Origin: Stereum hirsutum FP-91666 SS1
Taxonomy: Eukaryota > Basidiomycota > Agaricomycetes > Russulales > Stereaceae
Direction of reading: 5' to 3'
DNA length: 64,000 nt
Assembly: GCF_000264905.1 (NCBI RefSeq)
Contig: NW_006763134.1
Span: 1,693,626 to 1,757,625 of the forward strand
The position numbers and the translations under genes were made by a program. Below the pieces are notes generated by a model, which was not told where the DNA came from, made no database searches, and worked only from the letters and a program-made list of their open reading frames with translations. Below are positions 1-10,711 of this stretch, piece after piece (the stretch's first letter is position 1; every line of letters begins with the position of its first letter).

Positions 1-162
1 AATACCGAGTTGAAGGTTGATGCTAGTCATGGCCTGGATGGACGTGGACTTGACGTGGACGAAGTCAACAACCTTTCCGAGTCTGTGCTCGCGGACAACC
101 CCGGTCCCGGGTTAATGGCGAAGCGATCAACGATCGGATGGCCCCCCAACAAATCTATGTAA
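1..162 (+). CDS. 3' end of an unidentified gene (partial)
   Basis: Frame 1 is open from the first base to a TAA at 160-162, giving 53 residues that run off the left edge. The peptide is acidic, then basic (VDEVNNLSESVLADNPGPG, then MAKRSTIGWPPNKSM at the end), and looks like a disordered C-terminal tail. No family is recognised. It could be chance, because an open frame this short is weak evidence, but the composition and the position upstream of the next + strand gene fit a real gene end. The stop codon overlaps the first unit of an AATCT pentanucleotide repeat. Confidence 0.4.
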   Translation, partial: NTELKVDASHGLDGRGLDVDEVNNLSESVLADNPGPGLMAKRSTIGWPPNKSM

Positions 163-185
163 TCTAATCTAATCTAATCTAATCT
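161..185. repeat. (AATCT)5 pentanucleotide microsatellite
   Basis: Five perfect AATCT units are followed by a T run. They begin inside the stop codon of the preceding open frame, so slippage here could change that gene's end. It is not a telomeric repeat. Confidence 0.9.
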
Positions 186-650
186 TTTTTTCGCTCTGAA
201 CAACGTTAACATCTTTCCATCTCCGAGTCGATGCTCTTCTTTTTCCTTTCTGAATGGCATTTCCAAAGCTCTGGTCCAATTGTCTTTTGGGTCCCGTCTT
301 GAAACAGCATACCATGGGCATTCCTCTCTATGTGGTTTGACCCCCCACATATCACGCTTGTTCATCGACAATCATCTGGTCTGGTTTTTGTCGGCAAGGA
401 CTTATCGCAAAGATAGCTTCCTTCGTCTATGTTCTCATGCATCCGTGCTCCGTCTCATGTTGCGGAGGTCCATCCCGCAATGATCTTGAGAGAGATATCA
501 TCGTCATAATTGACGGACCAAAATACAAGCCTTCTCCCCATGTTAATCTCTGAGCATCTCTGGTTCTTCTTTGTGCCACATACTCATCCCCACCGCTAAA
601 GCTGCCAGTTTACCAGCCTGTCCACTCGTCCAATCGACACCAGAATCGTC
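186..650. other. Intergenic region upstream of the aldolase gene
   Basis: This stretch is pyrimidine-rich, holds short open frames on both strands without recognisable similarity, and should contain the 3' end of the left gene and the aldolase promoter. No clear TATA box or RNA gene is seen. Confidence 0.5.
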
Positions 651-1855
651 ATGTCTTTACCCGCAAACTTCAACGAACATCTCGCTCAGGCGAAATCCGT
701 CGTGCGTCCCAACCTCGTAAAACAGCGCATGCAATCCGGTCAGATCGCGCATTCGCTTGGCCTACGCATCGTCCTCAGCACAGAGATCGCGCTATTGGCG
801 GAGAGGGCTGGGTATCATGCTGTGCTTATGAACTTGGAGCATAGTGCGACTGGGCTGGAGACCATGTCTGCGGTTTCGACGGCTTGTATGAATGTAGGGT
901 GAGTTTGTGGTACAAAAGATCTAGAGAGAAGATACTGATGTCGGTGTGTTCGTGTATAGGATCACGCCTATGGTCGTAGTGCCCACTAACTCTCCAGAAT
1001 GGATCTCTCGTTCTCTTGATTCGGGTGCCCAGGCCGTTATCGTACTGTGCTTTCTTACTTTTGGTATTACCCGTTGCACTCATCATTACCTCTCACTATT
1101 AGGTACCGCATGTCAGCACTCTCGAAGCCGCCCTTGTCTGTGTCAAAGCCGCAAAATATCGACCCATAGGCGAACGCAGCATGACCATGCTCACTCCTCT
1201 CACCCAATACTCTACCGGAATACATTTCAAGGCTGTGTCAGAGGTGTCGAATGATGCGATTCTGATCATGCCAATGATTGAGACGAGGCAGGGAGTAGAG
1301 AACGTAGAGTATGTCCAAGTCTCTCCGTCTCGGTTCGGTAACAGAATGAATTGACACTGGCCTTTATCTGTGTTTATAGGGAGATCGCAGCAGTTAAGGG
1401 CATCGATGTCCTGTTAATAGGTTGCGGGGATCTTTGCGTCGAGTTCGTTCCTTCTTGTAGTCCCCGCTTTCGCTTCCCCACTCATATGAATATTCCTATG
1501 TATTAACAGCCTGGACATTCCTGGCGAATATGACAACCCGACGTTCCATTCAGCGGTCGCGAAAGTCTGTGCAGCCGCTTCTAAAAATGGGATCTTCGTC
1601 GGCTTTGGAGGGCTGGAGACTCGAGCAGATTTGATGGAGAAGTTCACTTCGGAGCACAGTTGCGCTAGGTATGTTACTCCCTCCGCTCCTTGGTGGCCAC
1701 TCTGCGACGACAATGATGTACATTGCGCTGACGGTGGTGTATCCAGATATCTTATGTCAGGACGAGATATTGTGCATCTATTCAATGGAATGAAAGCGCA
1801 GTGTAAGCAGTTCGAGGAGATGAATGCGAAATTGCAGGCTAAGGGGTCGTCTTGA
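651..1855 (+). CDS. HpcH/HpaI-family aldolase/citrate lyase-like enzyme
   Basis: Class II (metal-dependent) aldolases of this family cleave or condense pyruvate- or oxaloacetate-type substrates, usually in breakdown of aromatic or sugar acids; the substrate here cannot be told. Exons read as about 651-898, 960-1041, 1103-1308, 1380 to about 1440, 1510 to about 1669, and 1747-1855. Joining them gives a continuous TIM-barrel protein of about 255 residues, normal for the family. Recognisable segments are LRIVLSTEIALLAERAGYHA, the metal-site stretch MNLEHS, ITPMVVVPTNSPEWISRSLD, MPMIETRQGVENVE, and the typical active-site-loop region near DIPGEYDNPTFHSAV. The start is the first ATG, and a protein without an organelle signal suggests a cytosolic enzyme. 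The intron between DLCV and DLDIPG uses GTTCGT, inferred from reading frame. Confidence 0.88.
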
Positions 1856-2225
1856 ATATACTCCGATGGCTTGCTAGCGTATGAGTAAATGTATGATTGT
1901 ATGTTTGGACTTGTATGAAGTATTCCGTCGCACATATCCTAAGATCCGAAGTTCGCTCCCACTCAACGCTGAGTTTTCAGTAGTACTTAGCTTGACCAGA
2001 TGAAAGGTGAAGGACGCCACAAAGACAATGCCATAATGACGTCGGATCTAATCGGGCCACGCGGATGTCATCCGAGTGGCATGGCAAGTTTATCCTATCA
2101 ACGTCCACCATACCCATTCCCATATCTGAGCATGTTCGGGATAGATGAGTTCAAATTACCGTGAACACAAGGTCTGATGCATCTCTCAACTTACCACCAT
2201 CATCCGGACATAAGGGACTGACAGG
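1856..2225. other. Intergenic region between aldolase and MFS transporter
   Basis: About 370 bases hold the aldolase 3' region and the transporter promoter. No ORF, repeat or RNA gene is recognisable. Confidence 0.6.
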
Positions 2226-5201
2226 ATGTCGCCGACAACAGCCACGGATGAGCGGACACCCCTCATCCACAAAACACAGACTCCAGACCAACTCAGTCGT
2301 TCGCACTTTATCATTCTCTTGAGTAAGCCCACTACTCTTTACTTGCTCTCATACAGGCACCCCAACTTTGAATTTGGATGAATCACAGCTGGTCTCTGGA
2401 CACTCACATTCATCGGCTCGCTTGACGGCACTATTGTCGCCACCCTCATCTCTCTCATTGGGTCCTCCTTTGAAGCCCTCCAGTACTCCTCTTGGATTGG
2501 CACTTCATATCTGCTTTCTGTATGTTACAAGTCTATGCTCTCCTGCTCATTTTCTTATAATAATCATAAAGGTATGCTGCTTCACTCCGCTTTACGGGAG
2601 GTTGTGTAATATCATCGGACGAAGGGCTTCCGCGATACTCGCTGGGGGATTATTCGGCATTGGAACGGCGCTATGTGGGTTTGCGCGTAGCATGTGAGCA
2701 ATACTTTTGTTTCTGTTGCCTCAAAGCGAAAAGAGTGCTAATTGAATATGCGTGTGGATCCGGTGCATATTACTGTATAGGAAGCAACTGCTGATATTCA
2801 GAACGTTGGCGGGCGTGGGTGGGGGAGGGATGGCGGTAGTTGGGAACGTGATCGTTAGTGATGCCGTGCCGTTGAAGAGTAGAGGAATTTACCAAGGATG
2901 TGAGTGGACTCTTTCATTTATGTCTGGCGACTCCAACCTACGCAAGGACAGTCGAGACCAAGCTAGACCTAAGGTATTGTTGTTCGTGATCAATGTGCAT
3001 GATCTGGCAAGTTAGTCGTTAAGACCGTCCAACCTCCTTGCTTATGGTCATCACAGCGATAACATGGACTTCTCGCAAGGGCTCATGAGTGCCGTCGTTT
3101 TCAGAACTTGCACACCGAATTACGCTGGTCATTGACGTTTTTCTGTGATTCTTACAGTCGCCAACCTCCTGTTTGCTCTCGGAGGAGCTATCGGCGCACC
3201 CCTAGGTGGATGGTTAGGTGACACAATTGGCTGGTGAGCTCTTCCATTCCTATCCTTTCTCACCTCCATCTCACCGAACATATATCGTCTGTTCTCAGGC
3301 GCGCAGCCTTCCTGATACAGTCCCCTCTTCTCCTCGCCGGACTCATTATCGTCTACATCTACGTCCGCGAGCCCGCCTCATTCCTCTCCAGTTCCTCCTC
3401 ATCCACATTCTCCAAGCTCAAACGCATAGATTACTTGGGCAGTCTCACGCTCGTGCTCACGCTTGGGAGTTTATTGGTAGGAATGACGGTCAAGGAGTCG
3501 GAGGGCGGAAGCACGAAAATGATGGTTGGGTTTTTGGTTGCAAGGTAAATTCACTTGGTTATGGATGCGAAGATGGAATGGCTTGGTTGATCGGTTGAAT
3601 GTCCGGTATGCAGCGCAGTATTTTTGGTGTTGTTTCTGCTTGTAGAAGTCAAATTCGCGGTCGAACCTGTTATGCCTCTTTCGCTGCTCAAGAGGGTACG
3701 TCCTCTGTTCTATCCCATCCTCTTGACGTCTGTCCCAAACCATGCTGACATCATTTATCGACTCAACAGCGTAACCCATGCTTTGTCGCCTTGGTCCGTG
3801 TGACACACTTACACGAGTATTCGGAAAGACTGACTCACAGCTCAAACCCAACAGAACAATTTCCTCATCGCCTTCCTCTCCTTCTCAACTGTGCGTTCGC
3901 ACACTTACTTGCCAAGAGGATAATGGATCGAGCTGCTCACGACGTCGTATCACACGATCACAGGTCTACAACGTCCCGCTCTACTTCACAGCTGCGCGCC
4001 TTCGCTCCTCGACCGACGCAGGCAGACATCTCATCACAAACTCACTCTGCGTTGCGGTTGGATCTCTTCTCGCGGGATGGTACATGCGCAAGAGCGGTCT
4101 GTTCTTCTCTCCTTTCATACCCGTCCTATCTTCTTACTTGTCTTACACCTCTCAATTCCACTCTCGTGCGATTTGTGCGTCCTTATGTGTGACAGGAAAA
4201 TATTGGTGGTACGAAGTCTGCGCAGCGGCGGGAATCGTCGTTGCGAACGTCGTGCTTGCTTCGTGGAGCGGGAAAACGCCGGAGTGGATATTGTACATCA
4301 CGCTTATGCCGTCCGTGCGTCTCCTCCCTACACTGTCCTCATCCCCCCTCTCCTCCAGTCAATGAAGTAGCTGACTGATAAGCAATACGTGGATGATTGT
4401 TGAATAGGGTTTCGGATTCTCAACCGTGCTCACCACAACACTTCTCGCACTCTTCGCCAGCGTACCGAGGGAACAGATCCCAGTCGCCACTGGAGGTCAA
4501 TCCGTCTTCTTCTCTGTCCACACACACTCCAACGCTAACAGATTGCGATTTCTATCAACAGTCTCGTATCTCTTCAGGACAACGGGTCAGGTGCTAGGCG
4601 TATCACTAAGCTCGACATTAACACAGAGTCTACTGGCTAAAAATCTTAGGGAGAGGATCACCGTGCCCAACGCGGACGAGGTGCGTCATATCCTTCCCTC
4701 TACTCCCTCTCCCTCTACTTTTCAATCTCCTCAACGGCAAAACGACCAACTGACCGACGATCTCATTCCCCGCATGACGTCCCAAACAGATCATCTCCAA
4801 AATCCTCGACTCGACGGCCTACATCCGCACGCTCGATCCAGAGCTGAGACGCATGGCGACGGACAGCTGGGCGCAGGCGCTCAAAGTCGTGTTCACGGTG
4901 CAGATCGTACGTGCCCTTCCATCCCTTTCCCCTTCCCTCCCCCACTTTCCAAGAAACAATTCTCACTGATCATTGATTTGCTTGTTTGATCCACGAACGA
5001 CAGGTCATAGCCGTCCTCCTCCTCCTAACCCTCCTCCCCATCAAAGAATACCCCCTCCCAGATAAAGTTCAAGCACCCACAGCAGCACCCACAGCCTCCG
5101 ACAGCCAAGGTCAATCATCTACGTCCGCGTCCGCGTCCACATCTGGGACTTCGACTCCTAATCAGCTGCAGGGTAAAACGAATGGTAGTGAGGATGTCTA
5201 G
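2226..5201 (+). CDS. Major facilitator superfamily transporter, DHA2/Vba-like
   Basis: This is a multi-pass transporter with about 14 predicted membrane segments, as in DHA2 drug:H+ antiporters and vacuolar basic amino acid transporters. The start ATG opens MSPTTATDERTPLIH, an acidic dileucine-type tail seen in vacuolar carriers. Joined exons give family landmarks: GSLDGTIVATLISLIGSSF (helix 1 motif), ITPLYGRLCNIIGRR (motif A, loop 2-3), FRTLAGVGGGGMAVVGNVIV (helix 4), GGAIGAPLGGWLGDTIGW (motif C, helix 5), and a C-terminal helix followed by a Ser/Thr/Ala-rich tail. At least ten short introns interrupt it, several of which I could not place exactly. The substrate is not predictable; basic amino acids or xenobiotics are both possible. 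It follows the aldolase on the same strand but the two need not be linked. Confidence 0.87.
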
Positions 5202-5756
5202 GGTGTTACGAGGGGTGGAGGGGTAGAAGGGTAGAGTGCCACAGGGGCGGTGGAGGTTCTACGCACACGCGTAGATTGGGCTCCGGCTTAGATAGAGTAC
5301 TTATTTACGAGTACGAGTGTGACCTATGCCAAAAGCACATTGGAATCCGTCCTCTCACGATCTTGATCCGTAAAAGAAACGATCGCCTTCGCACATTTAT
5401 ATATTCATTAGACGTACAAGATCCATGGAGGAAGTGCAAGAGAACAAGAGCAAGAACATCGCGTATTCGTAAGTTCATAAGTACAGTATTGAACAATATA
5501 TAACACGCAGTGAGGTTAACAGTACTGAGTGGTGAATACCAGTAGGATCTGAGAGCAAGCTAGGGTACAATAGGCCGGTAGCAAAAGAGGAAACAGATAA
5601 ATAATTACGACGGGAGTACGTGTCTAGATCACAAGAATAAATCGAGACGGTAAGAAAGGTCGGGTAAGAACGACAGATCATAAGACACAAATCCAACAAG
5701 AAAGAGAAACGAAAGAGCGCGCACGAGCGACGGATATCGATACAGAAAACAAACGA
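5202..5756. other. Convergent 3' intergenic region
   Basis: This stretch lies between the stops of the MFS gene (+) and the LIM gene (-). It is relatively AT-rich and probably holds both 3' UTRs. No gene is seen. Confidence 0.6.
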
Positions 5757-8700
5757 TCACATCTCGCTCTTAATAATCACACTAAAGCAAGGCTCGCAGA
5801 ACGGATTATTATCCCTCACGAAGAACGACGGATCCTCAAACGGCCGCTCGCAGCTCTGTTCCACACACACAAAAGACACATCCATCAGCACCTCTCCACC
5901 TCCACAATGACGAAGGCGAACGGAAAATGAGTCGTGGAAAGGGTACTCACCGCACACACAAAACACCCCCAACACCACTTCCCCCCCAACGCCTCCACCG
6001 CCTCATCCCCCGCCCTAATCGGCCTCCTACACCTCTTACACTTCGGGCTCCGCAGTCTCACATGACACGCCTCGCAGTACGGATATCCGTTATGCACAGT
6101 GAAGCCGACGTCGTCGTCCTCGAACGCTCCGTCGCCCGTGAACGTCAATCCACCACCCCCACCACCACCACCTGCGGCGCCGTGGTGTTTCGGGTTGAGG
6201 AAAGGATCGCCGCATTCGGAGCAGAAGAAGTGTTGTTCGTGATACGTCCGTTTCCCGAGCTCGGGGTCGTCGAGCGTGATGAACCGTTCGTCGACGATCG
6301 CCGTCTTGCAGTGATAGCATTTCGGCGCGTAGGTCTGCGTCATGGGTCACACATCACACACCACACATCAGCACATCGTCAACAACGCATCCGGGGACTT
6401 CGAAATTAAGATTAGGAAAGGGCGGAACGACTACTCACCTCATGATAACAAAAATGACACCAAGCCTTCCCGCCACCCTCGTACGAACTCACATACTCCA
6501 ACAACTCCCCGCACTCGTTACATTTAAAACACGCAGGATGCCACCGCTTCCCCATCGCGCTCACGATCCGCCCGACGATCGCGCCGCGGCAGCCTTCGCA
6601 GGCGAGGCCGCGTTTGGAGGGGGTGGTGGATGGTGTTGTTGATTGAGGTTGGTTCTGCTGAACATGGGGTGGAGGCTGAGGGGCGTGAGAGTGAGAGGGA
6701 TGTGGACGCCGGTTAGAAGACGCGGAAGGCTCGTCGATCCCACCGACGTTGATCGACGGAATCCCGGGCCCCTCATCGTCGTCGTCGTCTGGCATCCCAG
6801 GAATATTAATCTTCGGAATCCCAGACACGTTGATCTGTGGGCCTCCTCTCCAATCCTCTTCATCGTCATCAGGCATACCGGGGATGTTGATCTTCGGGAT
6901 AGACCCTGACCCTGCCGCCGAGCCAGAACCTGAACCAGAGCCTGAACTGGAGCCAGAGACGTGAGGTTGAGTTTGAGGTTGAGACGCAGGAAGCTCAGGG
7001 ACCGCCTTCCTCTTCATCCCACCCGCGCTCTGTGGCATCGACGACGAACCCGAACCCGACGCATGAGGATGAGCATGCACCGACGAACCCGACGGACCTG
7101 CAGACGCAGACACAACACCCGAAGTAGAAGGCAACGGTCTTCCCCCGCCCTTCATATTCGAGCCGAGTCCCTGCGCCTGTGGTGTGCTCGTCCTACCACT
7201 ACCACTGCCGTTATGGTTATAAGAATGTGGAACCGAACCCGAACCCGCACCCGACCCCGAACCCGAAGCCACAGGGGCAGGCGAAGGCGTCCGCGACGCC
7301 ACAGGACGCGGCGGCGCGTCGTCCAGATCTATAGGATAGTTGGAATTCGCCGGGACTCGCGTCCTACTTCCCCCACCTATTCCCTTGCCCTGTGCCATCG
7401 TCGTCGTCGTCGAAATCTGAGTGGTAGGAGTTGGACGGGTTGGTGTCGTCGGAGTCGTCTGCCCATTCGTCTGCCCATGCCCATTCGCGTTCGGATACCC
7501 ATTCGCATTCGCATTCGAACCATCCTGAAACGCGCCAAATATACCAGGCGAGGGTATATTGAACGGGAGCCTCTGCTTGTTCGGAGTGCTCGGAGCAGGA
7601 AGCGCACGACCAGACGACGCCATGCCTCGTGTCGGACTCGGGGTCCTCGAGGTCGACGGCGTGCCTGGTGCGCGGGGGAGAGGGGGGACGTTCGTCGGCC
7701 AGCGTTGTTGTTGTTGTTGTTGTTGTTGTTGTTGCTGCTGTTGTTGTTGAAACTGTTGCTGTGGCGTAGCACCCGGACCCGACGACGCGAACGGACTCAT
7801 CGGCGGTAGATTCTGACCTTGGCCCTGCGTCTGCGTCTGTATTTGTGCATCATCGACCGTAACCCGTCTTCCCATCCCCCTCGCCGGACCTAACACATCC
7901 CTTTCCCCTCTCGCATCCCATCCTTCTCCCCTACCGCTTCCGTCCATTTTATCCCTTCCATCCATTTTATCCCCTCCATCCCTTCCATCCCCATCCTGTC
8001 CCCCGTATTCACGTCCACACCCATCACCCTCCTCCTCATCCCCCTCCTCATCCCCAAAAGACGCCGAACTCGCCGAACTCGCGCCATCCCGTCTATGTCT
8101 CGCTTTATGTCTATCGATCAACGACCTCGACCGTTCGGGAAGATCGCGGATGCCGTATTGTGGGCTTGGGGTTGGGAGGGGGTTTGTGGATTCGGTATGA
8201 CCTGGAATTTGACCTGGATGGCCTGAGAATTGAGCCGGGGGTTGATTGTGAGCCGGGGGTTGACTGTGAGCTGGGAGTCGACTTGGACCAGGACCAGGAC
8301 TTGGCGTCGGGCTCGGACTCGGGCTCTGACTGGGCGTATGATACGCCGTCGTTGTTGTCGTTGTCGTCGTAGCGGACGGAGCGGGCGACGGCGAGGGTGC
8401 AGGGGACCTCGATGCTCCTGTCGGCGGGTACGCCGATGTGGATGTGGATGCTGACCCCGACCCCGACGCCGATGCTCCTGTCGGCGGGTATGTTGAGGTC
8501 GACCCCGACCCCGATCCCGATGCTGACGCCGGTGCGAAACGCGCCGCCGGACTCCCCGACGCCGGATGACCCTGGCTCCCCGACGCCGGATGTCGCGGCG
8601 GAGGCGGCAACGGCTGTGCTGACGACGACGAAGACGAGGACGGTGAGGAAGAAGTGGGCGTGGTCGTGAACGAATAACGCGAGGGCGAGGACGGATGGCG

Positions 8701-10434
8701 GGGTGGAGCTTGGGGGAGGGTATGGTGTGCTATTTGTGCTATTTGAGATTGTGGCGGTTGCGGTTGCGGAGGAGGTATAGGGGAGTGTAAGGGAGGGAGT
8801 TGTGGAAGTTGTGGCGGAGGGAGTTGTGGGGGTTGTGGTAGAGATGGAGATGGTGTAGCAGAGGTGGGAGCAGAGGTTGAAGCCGAAGCGTACGCATAGG
8901 TATTCGAAAGCGGCGATTTAACGGGTACGGGTACGTGCGTAGGTGAATCCGGCCTAGACGAGCCCTCAGCACCAGCACCAGCACCAGCAACACCACCAGA
9001 AGCTAACGGAGACCATGTCGAACGCGTCGACGGAGGAGGACCTGCGATTCCAATTCCAATTCCAATTCCGCCGGGTACGGGCAATGCCCTCGTCCTCGGA
9101 CTATTGAACGCACTCGGCGGCGCTGAAGACGTTGACGGTGACGACGTCACGTTCGTATTCACGTTCACGTTCATGCTCAACGCAGCGATATTGGGCATAT
9201 TAGGGTTAACGAGCGGCGAATGTAGCTGTGGCGTAGGCAACGGCCTCGCAGAATTAACGCTCCTGCTGCGATCTCTGAATGGATCTGTTCCCTGTTGTTG
9301 CGTTTGTTGCTGTTGTCGTTGTGTATGTGTATGTGGTGGCGAATAAGGGTGTGGTTGATGCTGATACTGATAGCCATGTCCATGATCCGAGTAACTGCTC
9401 GCCTGAAACAGAGGAGGTCGCGGAAGCGGAGATGATGTGCCCTGTTGCCCTTGACCTTGCCCTTGCCCTTGCCCTTGACCTTGACCGTGTCCATTCGCAC
9501 TGGCACCGGCACTAGGAAGCGTGCGTTTCCAATACGGCACGAACGACGACGACGAGCCTTCGTGGTCATGGTCATGGTCATGAGAAGACGAAGACGCAGG
9601 AGACCCATACACATCATTCTGAATCGGACTGGGACTGCGTCTTAGAGGTAGATTCGAGATCAGAGGTGGAGGCGGAGGTGGAGGTGGAGGATCGAGCGAA
9701 AGCGAATGGGCGGCTCTATGACCATGACCCTGAGCATGACCCTGAACCTGAACCAACGGGGAAGGGAACGCCTTCGCTGGAGGCGTAGGGGTGGGAAGGG
9801 GTCGGCCTCGAGTGAATGGTGAAGAGATTGGTGGAGTTGTGTTAGGGTAGAACGTCGGTGCAGAGGAAACGGAGTATGATTTGGTACGTGGAGCAGGCGT
9901 AGGCACGGGCGTAGGAAGCGGTGAGCGGCCGAATGGGTTGGTGAAGGAATGCCCCTGAGGCTGAGAGGGCGAGACGAAACCACCGGGCGTGGGGAGCGGT
10001 CTTCTCTGCTGTTGACCATGATGCTGGTACTGTTGCGGAGGTTGTTGTGGTGGAATATTAAAGTCGGGCGAAGGAGGTTTCGGAGAGACGAGCGGCGGGG
10101 GCAGTGGAACGGGCACGTTGGGATATTTAGGACTCGGTGCTGAGATCGGCCTGGGTGTATACGAACGCTGATATTCTATATTATGAGGCGGATATTGCGC
10201 CTGGGGCTGATATTGATGCTGCTCCTGGTACTGAGGTTGGAATTGAGGCTGAGGCTGGTATGCATGCGCCGGCGGAGGAGGCGGGGGCGGAGGTTGCTGT
10301 TGTTGGTAATACCTCGGGTCGTACGTCTGAGGCTCGTAGCTCTCGTATTGCTGCTGCTGCTGTTGAGGTTGTTGTTGTGGCTGTTCCGTAGCGTACTGAT
10401 AATGGGATGGGTATTGAGGGTATTGTTGTGCCAT
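5757..10434 (-). CDS. Large proline/glutamine-rich protein with three C-terminal LIM domains (paxillin/Pxl1-like)
   Basis: Exons are 10434-6439, 6334-5951 and 5891-5757, with clean GT..AG junctions, giving 1504 residues. Residues 1 to about 1290 are low-complexity: Pro-, Gln-, Ser- and Gly-rich, with a poly-Gln run, Gly-Gln and Gly-Ser dipeptide runs, and a short repeat (IPKINIPGMPDDD). The last 215 residues carry LIM zinc fingers: CEGCRGAIVGRI..HPACFKCNECGELL, then CYHCKTAIVDER..HFFCSECGDPF, then CKRCRRPIRAGDE..CWGCFVC and FCEPC near the end. In yeasts, Pxl1-type proteins have this plan (long disordered N-terminus, LIM cluster at the C-terminus) and act at sites of polarised growth and the cytokinetic ring with Rho GTPases. 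Assignment to that group is inferred from architecture only. Confidence 0.88.
7705..7749 (-). repeat. CAA/CAG microsatellite encoding poly-glutamine
   Basis: Fifteen in-frame GTT/GCT triplets on + (CAA/CAG on -) lie within the LIM protein's first exon and encode an uninterrupted Gln tract. Length polymorphism between strains is likely. Confidence 0.95.
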
Positions 10435-10711
10435 CGGAGAGGAGATGGAATCATAGAGATGGATGGAAAGATGCTCCTTTGGCGCGCTTTCTCAACCTCC
10501 ATCCAACCGATTACATCATCCCTTTCTGTGTGGCACTGTGGCCCATCATGCGTCATTCCTCACACGAACATCGAGCGCACGTAAACACTAATATAACGTT
10601 CCAAAAAAAACACAAACAGACAAAGAACATAAAACACACGAATCCACCCTCCCTCTTTATTCTATCCTCTCCTCTCCACCTCCCCCCTCCACCCACCCTC
10701 CCCACCCTCAT

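Noticed and set aside
6961..7809. 282-codon + frame, extremely Arg-rich
   Set aside because: It is the antisense shadow of the low-complexity LIM gene, whose own frame has clear domain structure and splice sites.
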